A DNA stretch of 64,000 bases from Xanthobacter aminoxidans (GTDB lineage Bacteria; Pseudomonadota; Alphaproteobacteria; Rhizobiales; Xanthobacteraceae): assembly GCF_023571765.1 (NCBI RefSeq), contig NZ_JAMJXC010000016.1, positions 1 through 64,000 on the forward strand, read 5' to 3'. Both the position numbers and the translations under genes were made by a program. The stretch's first letter is position 1; the number at the start of each line of letters is the position of its first letter. Positions 55,171 to 64,000 of the stretch are shown here, piece after piece. The notes under the pieces were generated by a model. It had not been told where the DNA came from and did not search any database. It saw nothing but the letters and a program-made list of their open reading frames with translations.

Positions 55171-57132
55171 CTAGACGCGGCGCGCGATGCCGTAGCGGCG
55201 CATGCGGCGGTGGATCGTGGTGCGGTCCACACCGAGGTCGCGGGCGACGGCGGAAATGTTCCAGCTCCGCGCCCGCAGGGCGGCGAGGAGCCGGTCGTGG
55301 GCGATCTCTCCCTCTCCTGACGGGAAGGCGGGCGACAGGGCAGCCGCGCCCGCCTCGTGCGGGGCGTCAGCCTCGCGCAGGCGTTCGGGAAGGTCTTCCC
55401 ACTGGATCGTCCCCTCGGCGGCGAGCGCGCAGGCGAAATCGAGCGTGTTCATCAGCTCGCGGATATTGCCGGGCCAGCGATAGGCGCGCAGCAGATCCAG
55501 CGCGTCCGGCGACAGGCTGAAGCGGGTCTTCGCCGCCTTGCCCCGCTCCTCCAGGAGGCGCTCCACCAACCATTCGAAATCGGCGCGGCGGCGCAGCGGC
55601 GGCAAGGCCAGGACGGCGCCGCTCAGGCGGAAATAGAGGTCTTCGCGGAAGCGGCCGGCGTTCACCTCCGCGAGGAGATCGCGGTGGGTCGCGGCGATGA
55701 CGCGGATGTTCACCGGCACCGGCCGCGTGCGGCCCAAAGGCGTTACCTCCCGCTCCGCGAGCACGCGCAGGAGGCGGGTCTGGAGGGTCAGCGGCATGTC
55801 GCCGATCTCGTCCAGGAAGAGCGTGCCGCCGTCCGCCTCCAGCACCAGACCCTTGCGGCCGCGTGCGACGGCGCCGGTGAAGGCGCCCGCCTCGTAGCCG
55901 AACAATTCGCCCTCGATCAGCGTCTCCGGCAGCGCCGCGCAGTTTACCGCCACGAAAGGCCGCGCGGAGCGGGCGCCGGCAGCGTGGATGGCCTTGGCGA
56001 GGAACTCCTTGCCGGTGCCCGTCTCGCCGCAGACGATGAGGTTCATCTGCGTGTTCACGAGCCGCGCCGCGCGGGCCGTCACCGTCGCCATGGCCGCATC
56101 GCCGCCGTGGAGGCCGGCGAGCGGTGCCGGCAGGCTCGGCGGGGCGGCCGCAACCGACCGCGTGGAGATGCGGGCGGGCAGTTGGCAATGGGCGAACATG
56201 GGCGTCCCCGTGCCGGCGAGGCGGACCATGCGCTGCGCCACGGGGCTCGCCGGGCCAAGGCGCGGCAGGTCGTCGATGGCGATCTCGATGAACTCGCTCA
56301 GGCGGCGCCCCACCAGCGGCCGCACGGCATCGGCCGGCGGGCGTGCCTCCAGCTCGCGCCGCAGCAGCGCGCGGGCCTTGCTGTTGAAACCGGCGATGCA
56401 GCCGGAACTGTCCACCGCCAGCACGTAGGGCGGGTCCACGTCGGCGAATTCGGGCGAGGGCGCGAGGCGCAGGATGAACTCGCCCCGGAAGCGATTGAGC
56501 AGGTTCGCCGTCTCGATCTTGTGCGCGACCGACTTCACCAGCTGGAGCGCGAGGAGTTGGCTCTCCTTCGGCTGGGGGGAGCGCAGCGCCGAGATGTCGA
56601 GGACGGCGGCGAGCGCACCGGAGGGATCGAACACGGGCGCCGCCGTGCAGGTGAGCGGGATGTGGGTCGCGTCGAAATGATCGGTCTGGTGCACCACCAG
56701 CGCCTCGCCGGTGGCGATGCAGGTGCCCACGGCGCAAGTGCCCGCGCTCGGCTCCTTCCAGTCGGCGCCGAGATAGAGGCCGGCGCGCATGAGCGTGGCG
56801 TCGAAGGTGGGATCGCCGATGAAGTCCACGGTGATGCCCTTGGCATCGGTGAGCAGCAGCACGTAGCCGAGCCCCGCCACGTCCCGATAGAGCGTCTCCA
56901 CCCCGAAGCGCGCAGTGTGGGTGAATTCGTCCATGGCGTCCTGATGCTCGCGCAGCTGCGTCGAGGGCAGGATCAACGGCTCGCGCAACACCACCGGATC
57001 GAGACGGTGCTCGCTGACACAGCGCTGCCAGGACTTCATGATGACGGGATCGCGCGTGCCGCGTGACGGCACGGGCAAGCCGCTCGCCGCGCGCATGAGC
57101 TCGTCGATATGCGCGACCTGCTCCTGTCGCAT
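55171..57132 (-). CDS. acoR: Sigma-54-dependent activator of acetoin catabolism, AcoR-like
   Basis: 653 residues from ATG 57132 (GGGAGGA upstream). A GAF-type sensor ([40 protein letters not shown]) and a PAS-like segment precede the AAA+ domain: Walker [11 protein letters not shown], the sigma-54 contact loop [11 protein letters not shown], and Walker [12 protein letters not shown]. The C-terminal Fis-type helix-turn-helix is [20 protein letters not shown]. The normal central-domain contact GAFTGA is intact, so it can activate sigma-54 polymerase. It is divergent from acoA, whose leader contains a sigma-54 promoter. Confidence 0.93.
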   Translation of the reverse strand: MRQEQVAHIDELMRAASGLPVPSRGTRDPVIMKSWQRCVSEHRLDPVVLREPLILPSTQLREHQDAMDEFTHTARFGVETLYRDVAGLGYVLLLTDAKGITVDFIGDPTFDATLMRAGLYLGADWKEPSAGTCAVGTCIATGEALVVHQTDHFDATHIPLTCTAAPVFDPSGALAAVLDISALRSPQPKESQLLALQLVKSVAHKIETANLLNRFRGEFILRLAPSPEFADVDPPYVLAVDSSGCIAGFNSKARALLRRELEARPPADAVRPLVGRRLSEFIEIAIDDLPRLGPASPVAQRMVRLAGTGTPMFAHCQLPARISTRSVAAAPPSLPAPLAGLHGGDAAMATVTARAARLVNTQMNLIVCGETGTGKEFLAKAIHAAGARSARPFVAVNCAALPETLIEGELFGYEAGAFTGAVARGRKGLVLEADGGTLFLDEIGDMPLTLQTRLLRVLAEREVTPLGRTRPVPVNIRVIAATHRDLLAEVNAGRFREDLYFRLSGAVLALPPLRRRADFEWLVERLLEERGKAAKTRFSLSPDALDLLRAYRWPGNIRELMNTLDFACALAAEGTIQWEDLPERLREADAPHEAGAAALSPAFPSGEGEIAHDRLLAALRARSWNISAVARDLGVDRTTIHRRMRRYGIARRV

Positions 57133-57251
57133 GACGATCCTCCCAGATCGTTTTTTATTGTGCGCGAGTGTTGCCGCGAAATGGAGCGCCCGCAAGCCTT
57201 TCCGCGGGTCAGGGGTGTGTCCGCGAAATCCATGGTGAGGGCCAAGCTGCA

Positions 57252-57285
57252 ACACCTGTGGCACGCGCGGCGCCACACCTGTGGC
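57252..57285 (+). promoter_or_regulatory. Candidate AcoR upstream activating sites
   Basis: ACACCTGTGGC occurs at 57252-57262 and again at 57275-57285, a 23-base period (about two helical turns), 80-110 bases upstream of the -24 element. A dyad GTGGC-N9-GCCAC (57258-57276) spans the gap. The distance suits an enhancer-binding protein. Confidence 0.55.
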
Positions 57286-57361
57286 GTCACCGCCTCAGGT
57301 GCCCCCGCGCCACGCTGGCGGCACCGCCTTGTCCCGCAACGGTTTGACGCGACGGGCGCGA

Positions 57362-57378
57362 TTGGCCCGCCCCTTGCT
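57362..57378 (+). promoter_or_regulatory. Sigma-54 (-24/-12) promoter of the aco operon
   Basis: TTGGCCCGCCCCTTGCT matches YTGGCACG-N4-TTGCW. GG lies at 57364-57365 and GC at 57376-57377, with the required ten-base spacing. Transcription should begin near 57389, about 150 bases before the acoA ATG. Confidence 0.8.
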
Positions 57379-57537
57379 CTTGTCCTTTCCATCAAGCCGG
57401 CGCGAAGCCGGCACTGAAGAACACGGCAAGGGAAGGAAACGTGGCCCGCTCCGCCAGAAGCGGGCCGTGAACGGGCACGCCTGCGGCTGCCCTTCCTCCC
57501 TGCCGGTCCCGTCGATCCGAAGGAGGAGGAAAAGCCC

Positions 57538-58560
57538 ATGTCCATCACGTCGCCCATGCAGACCGCCGACGGCGCGCTGTCCAACAATCCCATTCCGCTG
57601 GAGAAGGACGCTCTGCTTGCGGCCTACCGCACCATGCGGACCATCCGCGATTTCGAGGAGCGGCTGCACGTGGAATTCGCCAAGGGCGACATCCCCGGCT
57701 TCGTCCACCTCTATGCCGGCGAGGAGGCCTGCGCCACCGGCATCATGATGCACCTCACCGACAGCGACCGCATCGCCTCCACCCATCGCGGCCACGGGCA
57801 CTGCATCGCCAAGGGCGTGGACGTGGAGGAGATGATGGCCGAGATCTACGGCAAGTCGTCCGGCTCGTGCCGCGGCAAGGGCGGCTCCATGCACATCGCC
57901 GATCTCTCCAAGGGGATGATGGGCGCCAACGGCATCCTCGGCGCCGGTGCGCCGCTCATCTGCGGCGCCGCGCTCGCCGCCAAGTGCCGCGGCGACGGCG
58001 GGGTCGGCATCACCTTCTTCGGCGACGGCGCGGCCAACCAGGGCACGGTTCTCGAAAGCATGAACCTCGCCGCCGTCTGGAACCTGCCGGTGATCTTCGT
58101 GCTGGAGAACAACGGATACGCAGAGGCGACTTCGGTTACTTACGCAACGGGCGTGGACAACTTTCTCGACCGCGCCCACGGCTTCGGCCTGCCGGGCGTC
58201 AGCGTGGACGGCACGGACTTCTTTGCCGTCCACAAGGCGGCCGGCGAACTGATCGCCAAGGCGCGCGCGGGCGGCGGGCCGGCGCTGCTCGAATGCAAGA
58301 TGGTGCGCTTCTACGGCCATTTCGAGGGCGACAGCCAGACCTACAAGGCCAAGGGCGAGAACGACTTCAACCGCCTCAACCGCGACTGCCTGAAGATCTT
58401 CGCCGATCGCGTGACGGCGGCGGGCATCGTCTCCGATGCCGAGATCGCGCTCATGGACCGCGAGGTGGCAAACCTCATCGACGACGCCGTGTCCTCGGCC
58501 AAGTCGGCCCCGCAGCCGACGCCGCAGGAGCTCACCAGCGACGTCTACGTCTCCTACTGA
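57538..58560 (+). CDS. acoA: Acetoin dehydrogenase E1 component, alpha subunit
   Basis: 340 residues with GGAGGAGG before ATG 57538. The thiamine-diphosphate motif is complete: GDGAANQGTVLESMNLAAVW ending in LENN. TMRTIRDFEERLHVEFAKGD and RGKGGSMHIADL are typical of E1-alpha. With AcoB it cleaves acetoin to an acetaldehyde-level unit bound to the cofactor, oxidised onto the lipoyl group of AcoC. Adjacent acoB, acoC and divergent acoR distinguish it from pyruvate or branched-chain dehydrogenase subunits. Confidence 0.93.
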   Translation: MSITSPMQTADGALSNNPIPLEKDALLAAYRTMRTIRDFEERLHVEFAKGDIPGFVHLYAGEEACATGIMMHLTDSDRIASTHRGHGHCIAKGVDVEEMMAEIYGKSSGSCRGKGGSMHIADLSKGMMGANGILGAGAPLICGAALAAKCRGDGGVGITFFGDGAANQGTVLESMNLAAVWNLPVIFVLENNGYAEATSVTYATGVDNFLDRAHGFGLPGVSVDGTDFFAVHKAAGELIAKARAGGGPALLECKMVRFYGHFEGDSQTYKAKGENDFNRLNRDCLKIFADRVTAAGIVSDAEIALMDREVANLIDDAVSSAKSAPQPTPQELTSDVYVSY

Positions 58561-58607
58561 GCCACGACAGCGAACCCGCACGGCCCAACGATTTCCTGGA
58601 GGAAACC

Positions 58608-59630
58608 ATGTCCCGCACCCTCAGCTTCAAGCTGGCGATCAACGAAGCCCTCGACCTTGAAATGCGCCGCGATCCCTCCGTCATCCTGCTCGGCGAGGAT
58701 ATCGTCGGCGGCTCCGGTTCGCCGGGGGAGATGGACGCCTGGGGCGGCGTGCTCGGCGTCACCAAGGGGCTCTACGGCAAGCACGGCAACCGCCTGATGG
58801 ACACCCCCCTGTCCGAGAGCGCCTACATCGGCGCGGCCATCGGCGCCGCCGCCTGCGGCATGCGCCCGGTGGCGGAGCTGATGTTCCTCGACTTCATGGG
58901 CGTGTGCTTCGACCAGATCCTGAACCAGGCGGCCAAGTTCCGCTACATGTTCGGCGGCAAGGCGAAGACGCCCGTGGTCATCCGCGCCATGGTCGGTGCC
59001 GGCTTCCGCGCCGCCGCGCAGCACTCGCAGATGCTCACCCCCATGTTCACCCACGTGCCGGGGCTAAAGGTGGTGTGCCCCTCCAACGCCTATGACGCCA
59101 AGGGCCTCCTGATCCAGTCCATCCGCGACGACGATCCGGTGATCTTCTGCGAGCACAAGAACCTCTACGCCAGCGAGGCGGACGTGCCAGCCGAGCCCTA
59201 CGCGATCCCCTTCGGCGAGGCGAACGTGGTGCGGGACGGGCGGGATGTAACCATCGTCAGCTACGGCCTCACCGTCCACCGGGCGCTGGAGGCGGCACAG
59301 ACCCTCTCGAAGCGCAGCGGCATCGAGGCGGAGGTGATCGACCTGCGCACCCTCTCGCCCATCGACTGGGACACGGTGATCGAGAGCGTGGAAAACACCG
59401 GCCGCCTGGTGGTGGTGGACGAGGCCAACCCGCGCTGCTCCATCGCCACGGACGTGGCGGCCTATGTGGCCCAGCAGGCCTTCGGGGCGCTGAAGGCGGC
59501 GCCGCAGATGGTGACCGCGCCACACACGCCTGTGCCGTTCTCGCCCGCGCTGGAGGACCTCTACATCCCCTCCGCCGACGCCATCGCCGCCGCCGTGCTG
59601 AAGACCCATCCCCAGGCGCTCGCCGCCTGA
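58608..59630 (+). CDS. acoB: Acetoin dehydrogenase E1 component, beta subunit
   Basis: 340 residues from ATG 58608 (TGGAGGA upstream). Transketolase pyrimidine domain marks: NEALDLEMRRDPSVILLGED at the start, with DTPLSESAYIGAAIGAAACG and the C-terminal IDLRTLSPIDWDTVIESVEN and VVDEANPRCSIATDVAAYVA. It supplies half of the thiamine-diphosphate site. The gap to acoA is 47 bases and to acoC 19. Confidence 0.94.
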   Translation: MSRTLSFKLAINEALDLEMRRDPSVILLGEDIVGGSGSPGEMDAWGGVLGVTKGLYGKHGNRLMDTPLSESAYIGAAIGAAACGMRPVAELMFLDFMGVCFDQILNQAAKFRYMFGGKAKTPVVIRAMVGAGFRAAAQHSQMLTPMFTHVPGLKVVCPSNAYDAKGLLIQSIRDDDPVIFCEHKNLYASEADVPAEPYAIPFGEANVVRDGRDVTIVSYGLTVHRALEAAQTLSKRSGIEAEVIDLRTLSPIDWDTVIESVENTGRLVVVDEANPRCSIATDVAAYVAQQAFGALKAAPQMVTAPHTPVPFSPALEDLYIPSADAIAAAVLKTHPQALAA

Positions 59631-59649
59631 TCGCCGGAGACATCGGACA

Positions 59650-60768
59650 ATGACGGATACGCGCATCAAGCCCATCGTCATGCCCAAGTGGGGGCTCTCC
59701 ATGGCGGAGGGCAAGGTCACGGGCTGGCTGAAGCCGGAGGGCACGGCCATCGCCATCGGCGACGAGATCGTCGAGGTGGAAACCGACAAGATCGCCGGGG
59801 TGGTAGAGGCGGGCGATGCCGGCGTCCTGCGCCGGACCCTCGGCACGCCGGGCACGGTCTATCCGGTCAAGGCGCTCATCGGCGTGCTGGCCGATGCGGA
59901 CGTTCCGGACGCCGAGATCGACGCCTTCGTCGCCGCCTTCGCGGTGCCGGAGGAGGCGGGCGCGGGGGAGGAAGCCGCCGGCCCACGCTACGAGTTCGTG
60001 GACACGCCCGCCGGCCGCCTGCGTTACGCTCGCCGAGGCGAGGGCGAGAAGACCGTGGTTCTGGTCCACGGCTTCGGCGGCGACCTCGACAACTGGCTGT
60101 TCAACATCGACGCCCTCGCCGGGGCTGCCACGGTCTATGCCCTCGACCTGCCGGGGCACGGGCAATCGGACAAGGCGGTGGGCGAGGCGAACCTTGCCTT
60201 CCTCTCCGGCGCGCTTATCGCCTTCATGGATGCGCTCGCAATTCCGCGCGCGCATCTCGTGGGCCATTCCATGGGCGGGGCGGTGGCGAGCGCCTCCGCG
60301 CTGGAGCATCCGGAGCGGGTGGCCTCCCTCGCGCTCATCGGCTCGGCCGGGCTCGGGCCGGAGATCAATTCCGGCTACACCGACGGCTTCGTCGCCGCCG
60401 GCTCACGGCGCGACATGAAGCCGGTGCTGGAGCAGTTGTTCCATGATCCCGGAACAGTGACGCGCCAGTTGATCGAGGATATCCTCAAGTACAAGCGCCT
60501 CGACGGCGTGGACAGCGCGCTGACCGCCCTCTCCGCCAATCTCTTCCCCGCCGAGCGGCAGACCCATGTGCTGGCCGACAGGCTGAAGCAGACCGACGCG
60601 CCCATCCTCGTGGTGTGGGGCGAGACCGACCGCGTCATTCCCGCCGCCCATGCCGGTGCGCTGGAAGGCCGCGCCACCGTGGAGGTGCTGCCCGGCGCTG
60701 GCCACATGGTGCAGATGGAAAAATCCGGCCGGGTGAACGAGCTGCTGCTCGACCACCTCAAGCGCTGA
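59650..60768 (+). CDS. acoC: Acetoin dehydrogenase E2 component (lipoyl domain plus alpha/beta-hydrolase fold)
   Basis: 372 residues. A lipoyl domain occupies residues 1-80, with the lipoylated Lys47 in EVETDKIAG. The rest is an alpha/beta hydrolase: VLVHGFGGDLDNWLFNIDAL, a nucleophile elbow GHSMGG with serine near 207, and a histidine in PGAGHMVQMEKSG. This lipoyl-hydrolase fusion is the usual AcoC form, instead of the catalytic domain of pyruvate-type E2. It passes the acetyl group to coenzyme A. No E3 (acoL) gene follows, so dihydrolipoamide dehydrogenase must come from elsewhere in the genome. Confidence 0.93.
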   Translation: MTDTRIKPIVMPKWGLSMAEGKVTGWLKPEGTAIAIGDEIVEVETDKIAGVVEAGDAGVLRRTLGTPGTVYPVKALIGVLADADVPDAEIDAFVAAFAVPEEAGAGEEAAGPRYEFVDTPAGRLRYARRGEGEKTVVLVHGFGGDLDNWLFNIDALAGAATVYALDLPGHGQSDKAVGEANLAFLSGALIAFMDALAIPRAHLVGHSMGGAVASASALEHPERVASLALIGSAGLGPEINSGYTDGFVAAGSRRDMKPVLEQLFHDPGTVTRQLIEDILKYKRLDGVDSALTALSANLFPAERQTHVLADRLKQTDAPILVVWGETDRVIPAAHAGALEGRATVEVLPGAGHMVQMEKSGRVNELLLDHLKR

Positions 60769-60829
60769 CCGCCTGAAACCCCGCAACGACAAGCACCGGC
60801 GCGCCAGGGCGACCGGCGAAGGAGGACAC

Positions 60830-61615
60830 ATGTCCGATCTCAAGGACAAGAGCATCATCATCACCGGCGCGGCCGGCGGCATCGGCGCCGCCATCGCCAG
60901 GGCCCTCGCGGAGGACGGCGCCCGCATTGTCGTCGCCGACCTTTCAGAGGCGGCAGCGACGAAGGTGGCGAACGAGATCACGGCCGCGGGCGGCACCGCC
61001 ATCGCCGTGCCGGTGGACGTGCGCGAGCGGCCGCAGGTGCGCGCGCTCATCGACAAGGCGGTAGAAGCATTCGGCCGCCTCGACGTACTGTTCAACAATG
61101 CCGGCGTCGCCCAGACGCGCCCCTTCCTCGACATCACCGAGGAGGACTGGCGCTTCGTCACCGATGTGAATGCGCTCGGCGTGCTCATCGGCATGCAGGA
61201 AGCGGTAAAGACGTTCCGCAAGCAGGGCGGCGGCGGCAAGATCATCAACACCGCCTCCATCGCCGCCAAGCAAGGCTACGAGCCCCTCGCCCACTACTGC
61301 GCCAGCAAGTTCGCGGTGGTGGCCATGACCCAGGCCGCCGCCCGCGCCTTCGGCAAGGAGGGCATCACCGCCAACGCCTTCTGCCCCGGCGTGGTGGCCA
61401 CCGACATGTGGAAGGTGATCGACAAGGGCTTCCGCGACAGCGGCCTGACCCACGGCGAGAACGAGGCGTTCGAGACCTTCGCGGCGGGCGCTGTGCTGGG
61501 TCGCGCCTCGCGCCCGGACGATCTCGTCGGCGTCGCCCGCTTCCTCGCCTCGTCCCAATCCGACTTCATGACCGGCCAGTCCCTGCTCGTGGACGGCGGC
61601 ATGGTCTTCACCTGA
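60830..61615 (+). CDS. Short-chain dehydrogenase, probable acetoin/diacetyl reductase
   Basis: 261 residues with GGAGG before ATG 60830. Cofactor motif IITGAAGGIGAAIARALAED, then NNAG in LDVLFNNAGVAQTRP, and catalytic Tyr-x-x-x-Lys in YCASKFAVVAMTQ, preceded by the Ser in NTASIAAK. The acidic residue after strand 2 (VVADLSEAA) suggests NAD(H) rather than NADP(H). In this operon it most likely interconverts acetoin with 2,3-butanediol or diacetyl. Confidence 0.82.
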   Translation: MSDLKDKSIIITGAAGGIGAAIARALAEDGARIVVADLSEAAATKVANEITAAGGTAIAVPVDVRERPQVRALIDKAVEAFGRLDVLFNNAGVAQTRPFLDITEEDWRFVTDVNALGVLIGMQEAVKTFRKQGGGGKIINTASIAAKQGYEPLAHYCASKFAVVAMTQAAARAFGKEGITANAFCPGVVATDMWKVIDKGFRDSGLTHGENEAFETFAAGAVLGRASRPDDLVGVARFLASSQSDFMTGQSLLVDGGMVFT

Positions 61616-61624
61616 GGAAACGCC

Positions 61625-61975
61625 ATGACATCTTCCGTGCCCCAGCAATTGAGAGAGATGAACCAGCGTTTCGGCGCCCTTGCCAAGGCGGCGCCGCAGG
61701 TGATGACGGCCTTCCGCGGTCTCATGGGCGAGGCGTCGAAGTCCGGCGCCGTGCCAGCCAAGATGAAGGAACTGGTGGCCCTCGCCATCGCCGTCCACCA
61801 GGGCTGCGCGGACTGCATCGTGTTCCACGCCGCCAATGCGCGGAGCCACGGCGCCACCCGCGCGGAAGTGGCCGAGATCCTCGGCGTGTGCATCGAGATG
61901 GGCGGCGGGCCGTCCGCCGTCTACGCGGGCAAGGCGCTGGAGGCGTTCGACGCCCTCGCCACCGAGCCGGCCTGA
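61625..61975 (+). CDS. AhpD-like carboxymuconolactone-decarboxylase-family protein
   Basis: 116 residues. The AhpD core CADCIVFHAANARSHGATRA contains Cys61, Cys64 and His68, the peroxidase-type thiol pair and proton relay. Small CMD-family proteins of this kind can recycle lipoyl groups (AhpD reduces AhpC through lipoylated dihydrolipoamide succinyltransferase). Its presence in an operon encoding a lipoylated E2 but no E3 is suggestive. It lies nine bases from the upstream SDR gene. Function otherwise unknown. Confidence 0.85.
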   Translation: MTSSVPQQLREMNQRFGALAKAAPQVMTAFRGLMGEASKSGAVPAKMKELVALAIAVHQGCADCIVFHAANARSHGATRAEVAEILGVCIEMGGGPSAVYAGKALEAFDALATEPA

Positions 61976-62011
61976 CCAACCATCAAGAACAGACACAAGG
62001 GAGAAACGCCC

Positions 62012-63079
62012 ATGAAGGCCGCCCGCTTCCACGCCAAGCGCGACGTGCGCGTCGAGGACATCAGCGAACCGCCCGCCCCCGGCCCCCGCCAGGTCGTCAT
62101 CCGCAACAGCTTCTGCGGCATCTGCGGCACCGACCTGCACGAATACGCCGCCGGACCCATCTTCATCCCGACCGACCCGCATCCCTACACCGGCGCGAAG
62201 CTGCCGCAGGTGCTGGGCCATGAATTTGGCGGCACCGTCGTCGCCATCGGCAGGGAGGTGACGAACGTGAAGGTGGGCGACCGGGTTTCGGTGCAGCCCA
62301 TGGTGTCGCCGCGCGACGACTATTTCGGCACGCGCGGCCTCTACCAGCTCTCCGAGAGCCTCGCCATCATCGGCCTCGGCTGGCAATGGGGCGGCATGGC
62401 GGAATACGCGTTGGTGAACGACTACAACGTCTTCGCCATGCCGGATTTCGTCAGCGACGAGCAGGCGGCGCTGGTGGAGCCCACGGCGGTCACCGTCTAT
62501 GCCGCCGAGCGTGGCGGGGTGAAGCCGGGATCGAGCGTGCTGGTCACCGGTGCCGGACCCATCGGGCAGTTGCAGGTGCTGGCGGCGCGGGCGGCGGGGG
62601 CGACGCAGATCTTCCTCTCCGACACCAACGACAACCGCCTCGCCATGGCGCGGGCCATCCTGCCTGATGTCATCACCCTCAACCCCAAGCGGGACGCGGT
62701 GGCCGATGCCATCCGCGACCAGACCGAGGGCCATGTGGGCGTGGACGTGGCGCTCGAATGCGTGGGCGCCGAGGCGGCGCTCGCCACCTGCATCGACGCG
62801 GTGCGCCGGCAGGGCGTGGTGGTGCAGGTGGGGCTGCATGTGGGCAAGCCGGCGGTGGACGGCTTCACCGTCACCTTCAAGGACATCGATGTACGCGGCT
62901 CGTGGTGCTACACGACCCTCATGTGGCCGAAGGTGGCGGCGCTGATCGGCAAGGGTCTGCTGCCGGCGGAAAAGGTGGTTACCCGCCGCATCCGCCTCGA
63001 CGAGGTGGTGGCAAACGGCTTTGAAGCCCTGCTCGACCCCGCCGGGCAGGAGCTGAAGATCCTCATCGACCTGCGCTGA
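62012..63079 (+). CDS. Zinc-dependent 2,3-butanediol dehydrogenase
   Basis: 355 residues, medium-chain dehydrogenase. Catalytic zinc ligands are in FCGICGTDLHEY and GHEFGGTVVAIGREV, and the Rossmann motif is VLVTGAGPIGQLQVLAARAA. The usual four-cysteine structural zinc loop is replaced by QPMVSPRDDYFGTRGLYQLS, as in the butanediol/sorbitol branch. It ends the acetoin operon (GGAGAAA before ATG 62012) and would oxidise 2,3-butanediol to acetoin. It is followed by a strong hairpin. Confidence 0.88.
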   Translation: MKAARFHAKRDVRVEDISEPPAPGPRQVVIRNSFCGICGTDLHEYAAGPIFIPTDPHPYTGAKLPQVLGHEFGGTVVAIGREVTNVKVGDRVSVQPMVSPRDDYFGTRGLYQLSESLAIIGLGWQWGGMAEYALVNDYNVFAMPDFVSDEQAALVEPTAVTVYAAERGGVKPGSSVLVTGAGPIGQLQVLAARAAGATQIFLSDTNDNRLAMARAILPDVITLNPKRDAVADAIRDQTEGHVGVDVALECVGAEAALATCIDAVRRQGVVVQVGLHVGKPAVDGFTVTFKDIDVRGSWCYTTLMWPKVAALIGKGLLPAEKVVTRRIRLDEVVANGFEALLDPAGQELKILIDLR

Positions 63080-63105
63080 GGACCGGAAGATCCGCTCCGT
63101 GACGA

Positions 63106-63135
63106 GGGCATCGCGCAGCTGCCTGCGCGATGCCC
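63106..63135. terminator. Bidirectional terminator hairpin
   Basis: GGGCATCGCGCAG-CTGC-CTGCGCGATGCCC, a perfect 13-bp stem between the convergent butanediol dehydrogenase and SDR genes. Confidence 0.75.
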
Positions 63136-63142
63136 CGGCCGC

Positions 63143-63919
63143 TCAATAGATGCCGGTTTCCACGGCCACGCGCCGATAGCTCGCGCCAGCCGTGAAGCCG
63201 CCGTCGATCACGAAGTCCTCGCCCGTGATGAAAGCGGAGCGATCCGAGGCGAGGAACAGCACCAGCTCGGCGATCTCCTGCGGCGTGCCGCTGCGGCCCA
63301 TGGGCGTCATGCCGATCATGGGCTGAAGGTGCGGGCTCGCGGCGTTGAGGGCCGTCACCACGAGGCCGGGGCACACCGCATTCACGCGGATGCCGCGCGC
63401 GGCATATTCCATGGCGGCGCTGCGGGTAAGACCCCTCAGGCCCCATTTGCTCGCGGTGTAGGCCGGGTCGTAATGCCCGGAAAAGGCGCTGTTCGACGAG
63501 ATGTTGACGATGGCACCGCCGCCGGTCTCCTCCATCAGCGGCACCGCCGCCCGGATGCCGAGGAAGGCGCCGGTGAGGTTGACCTTGAGCACCCGCTCCC
63601 AAGCCTCCGGCTCGGTGGCGGAGACGGTGCTGCGGTTGATGATGCCGGCATTGTTGACGAGGATGTCGAGCCGCCCCTTCCAGCCGCGCACCTCTTCCAC
63701 CGCCTGATCCCAGGCCTCGGGATCTGTCACGTCGAGAGGGCGGAAGCGGGCGTCGATGCCCTCGGCCGAAAGCTCCGCCACGAACGCCTCACCCTCGGGC
63801 ACCAGCACGTCGCAGACCAGCACTGCCGCGCCTTCGCGCCCCAGACGCCGGGACTCGGCCGCGCCCTGCCCCCGCGCGCCCCCGGTGACGATGGCGACGC
63901 GCCCCTCCAGCTCCGTCAT
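63143..63919 (-). CDS. Short-chain dehydrogenase/reductase
   Basis: 258 residues from ATG 63919. Cofactor motif VAIVTGGARGQGAAESRRLG, NNAG in LDILVNNAGIINRST, and catalytic YTASKWGLRGLTRS preceded by SSNS. The classical SDR end VIDGGFTAGASY is present. The branch resembles cyclic-alcohol or 3-oxoacyl reductases, and the acidic residue after strand 2 (VCDVLVPEG) indicates NAD(H). It is convergent with the acetoin operon and belongs to a unit that continues past the window edge, so its substrate is unknown. Confidence 0.88.
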   Translation of the reverse strand: MTELEGRVAIVTGGARGQGAAESRRLGREGAAVLVCDVLVPEGEAFVAELSAEGIDARFRPLDVTDPEAWDQAVEEVRGWKGRLDILVNNAGIINRSTVSATEPEAWERVLKVNLTGAFLGIRAAVPLMEETGGGAIVNISSNSAFSGHYDPAYTASKWGLRGLTRSAAMEYAARGIRVNAVCPGLVVTALNAASPHLQPMIGMTPMGRSGTPQEIAELVLFLASDRSAFITGEDFVIDGGFTAGASYRRVAVETGIY

Positions 63920-64000
63920 GTTTTTCTCCCGGCTTTATCGTTCGCGGCCGGCTGGCCTCCGGTCGCGCCTCCGCCCCCGAATACCCCTTGCCACGAATTC

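Overview
GC-rich (about two-thirds G+C), densely packed chromosomal DNA of an alphaproteobacterium. Gene content (FecI/FecR/TonB receptor, Tat-exported molybdenum hydroxylase, acetoin and probable D-apionate catabolism, a RuBisCO-like protein) suggests a Xanthobacteraceae-like member of the Hyphomicrobiales. That placement is inference from gene content, not from a marker phylogeny.

Layout. 1-127: start of tuf (EF-Tu), running off the left edge. 301-11166: a solute-binding protein, a LuxR-type regulator, and a run of exported proteins (molybdenum hydroxylase large subunit, [2Fe-2S] subunit, di-haem cytochrome c, unknown protein, PuuE-like deacetylase, DUF1254/DUF1214 protein, unknown protein). 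11456-15106: tRNA-Gly(TCC), tRNA-Tyr(GTA), rlmB, an MHS-type MFS transporter and tRNA-Thr(TGT). These three tRNA species are the ones linked to tufB in E. coli, so the 0.3-11.2 kb block looks like an insertion into an old tRNA-tuf neighbourhood. 15107-15713: AT-rich scar with integrase and transposase fragments beside tRNA-Thr. 15714-19844: fecI-fecR-TonB receptor, an iron-uptake signalling unit, preceded by an AT-rich palindrome. 20104-20936: small membrane and secreted proteins, including a PsiF-family protein. 21109-28854: heavy-metal RND efflux operon (czcC-czcB-PII-like-czcA) with flanking small secreted proteins. 28998-30044: DMT permease with a 23-histidine tail. 30157-32217: cysteine-rich secreted protein with one CxxCH.

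32280-46751 is almost entirely minus strand: a nitrate/taurine-type ABC transporter with a fused double permease and no binding protein; a MoxR-Bat operon (MoxR, DUF58, small membrane protein, two vWA proteins, TPR-like protein, BatD-like protein) preceded by a NarL-type two-component pair; and a complete NitT/TauT-type ABC transporter. A TctD/TctE-like two-component system (46876-48883) diverges from that transporter.

49011-55085 is a catabolic cluster: DUF1537 kinase, RuBisCO-like protein, ApnO-like oxidoisomerase, MFS transporter and a divergent LysR regulator with a perfect 19-bp palindrome in the control region. Together they fit D-apionate use. 55171-63079 is an acetoin/2,3-butanediol module: the sigma-54 activator AcoR, divergent from acoA-acoB-acoC, an SDR, an AhpD-like protein and a zinc-type butanediol dehydrogenase. 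A good -24/-12 promoter and a pair of upstream repeats lie between acoR and acoA. A second SDR on the minus strand closes the window.

The least-understood parts are the exported molybdenum-hydroxylase cluster with a shared GTATCGGC motif, the chain of coupled small secreted proteins behind the RND pump, and the two-component-linked MoxR-Bat operon. No CRISPR array, rRNA operon, intact prophage or intact insertion sequence was seen.
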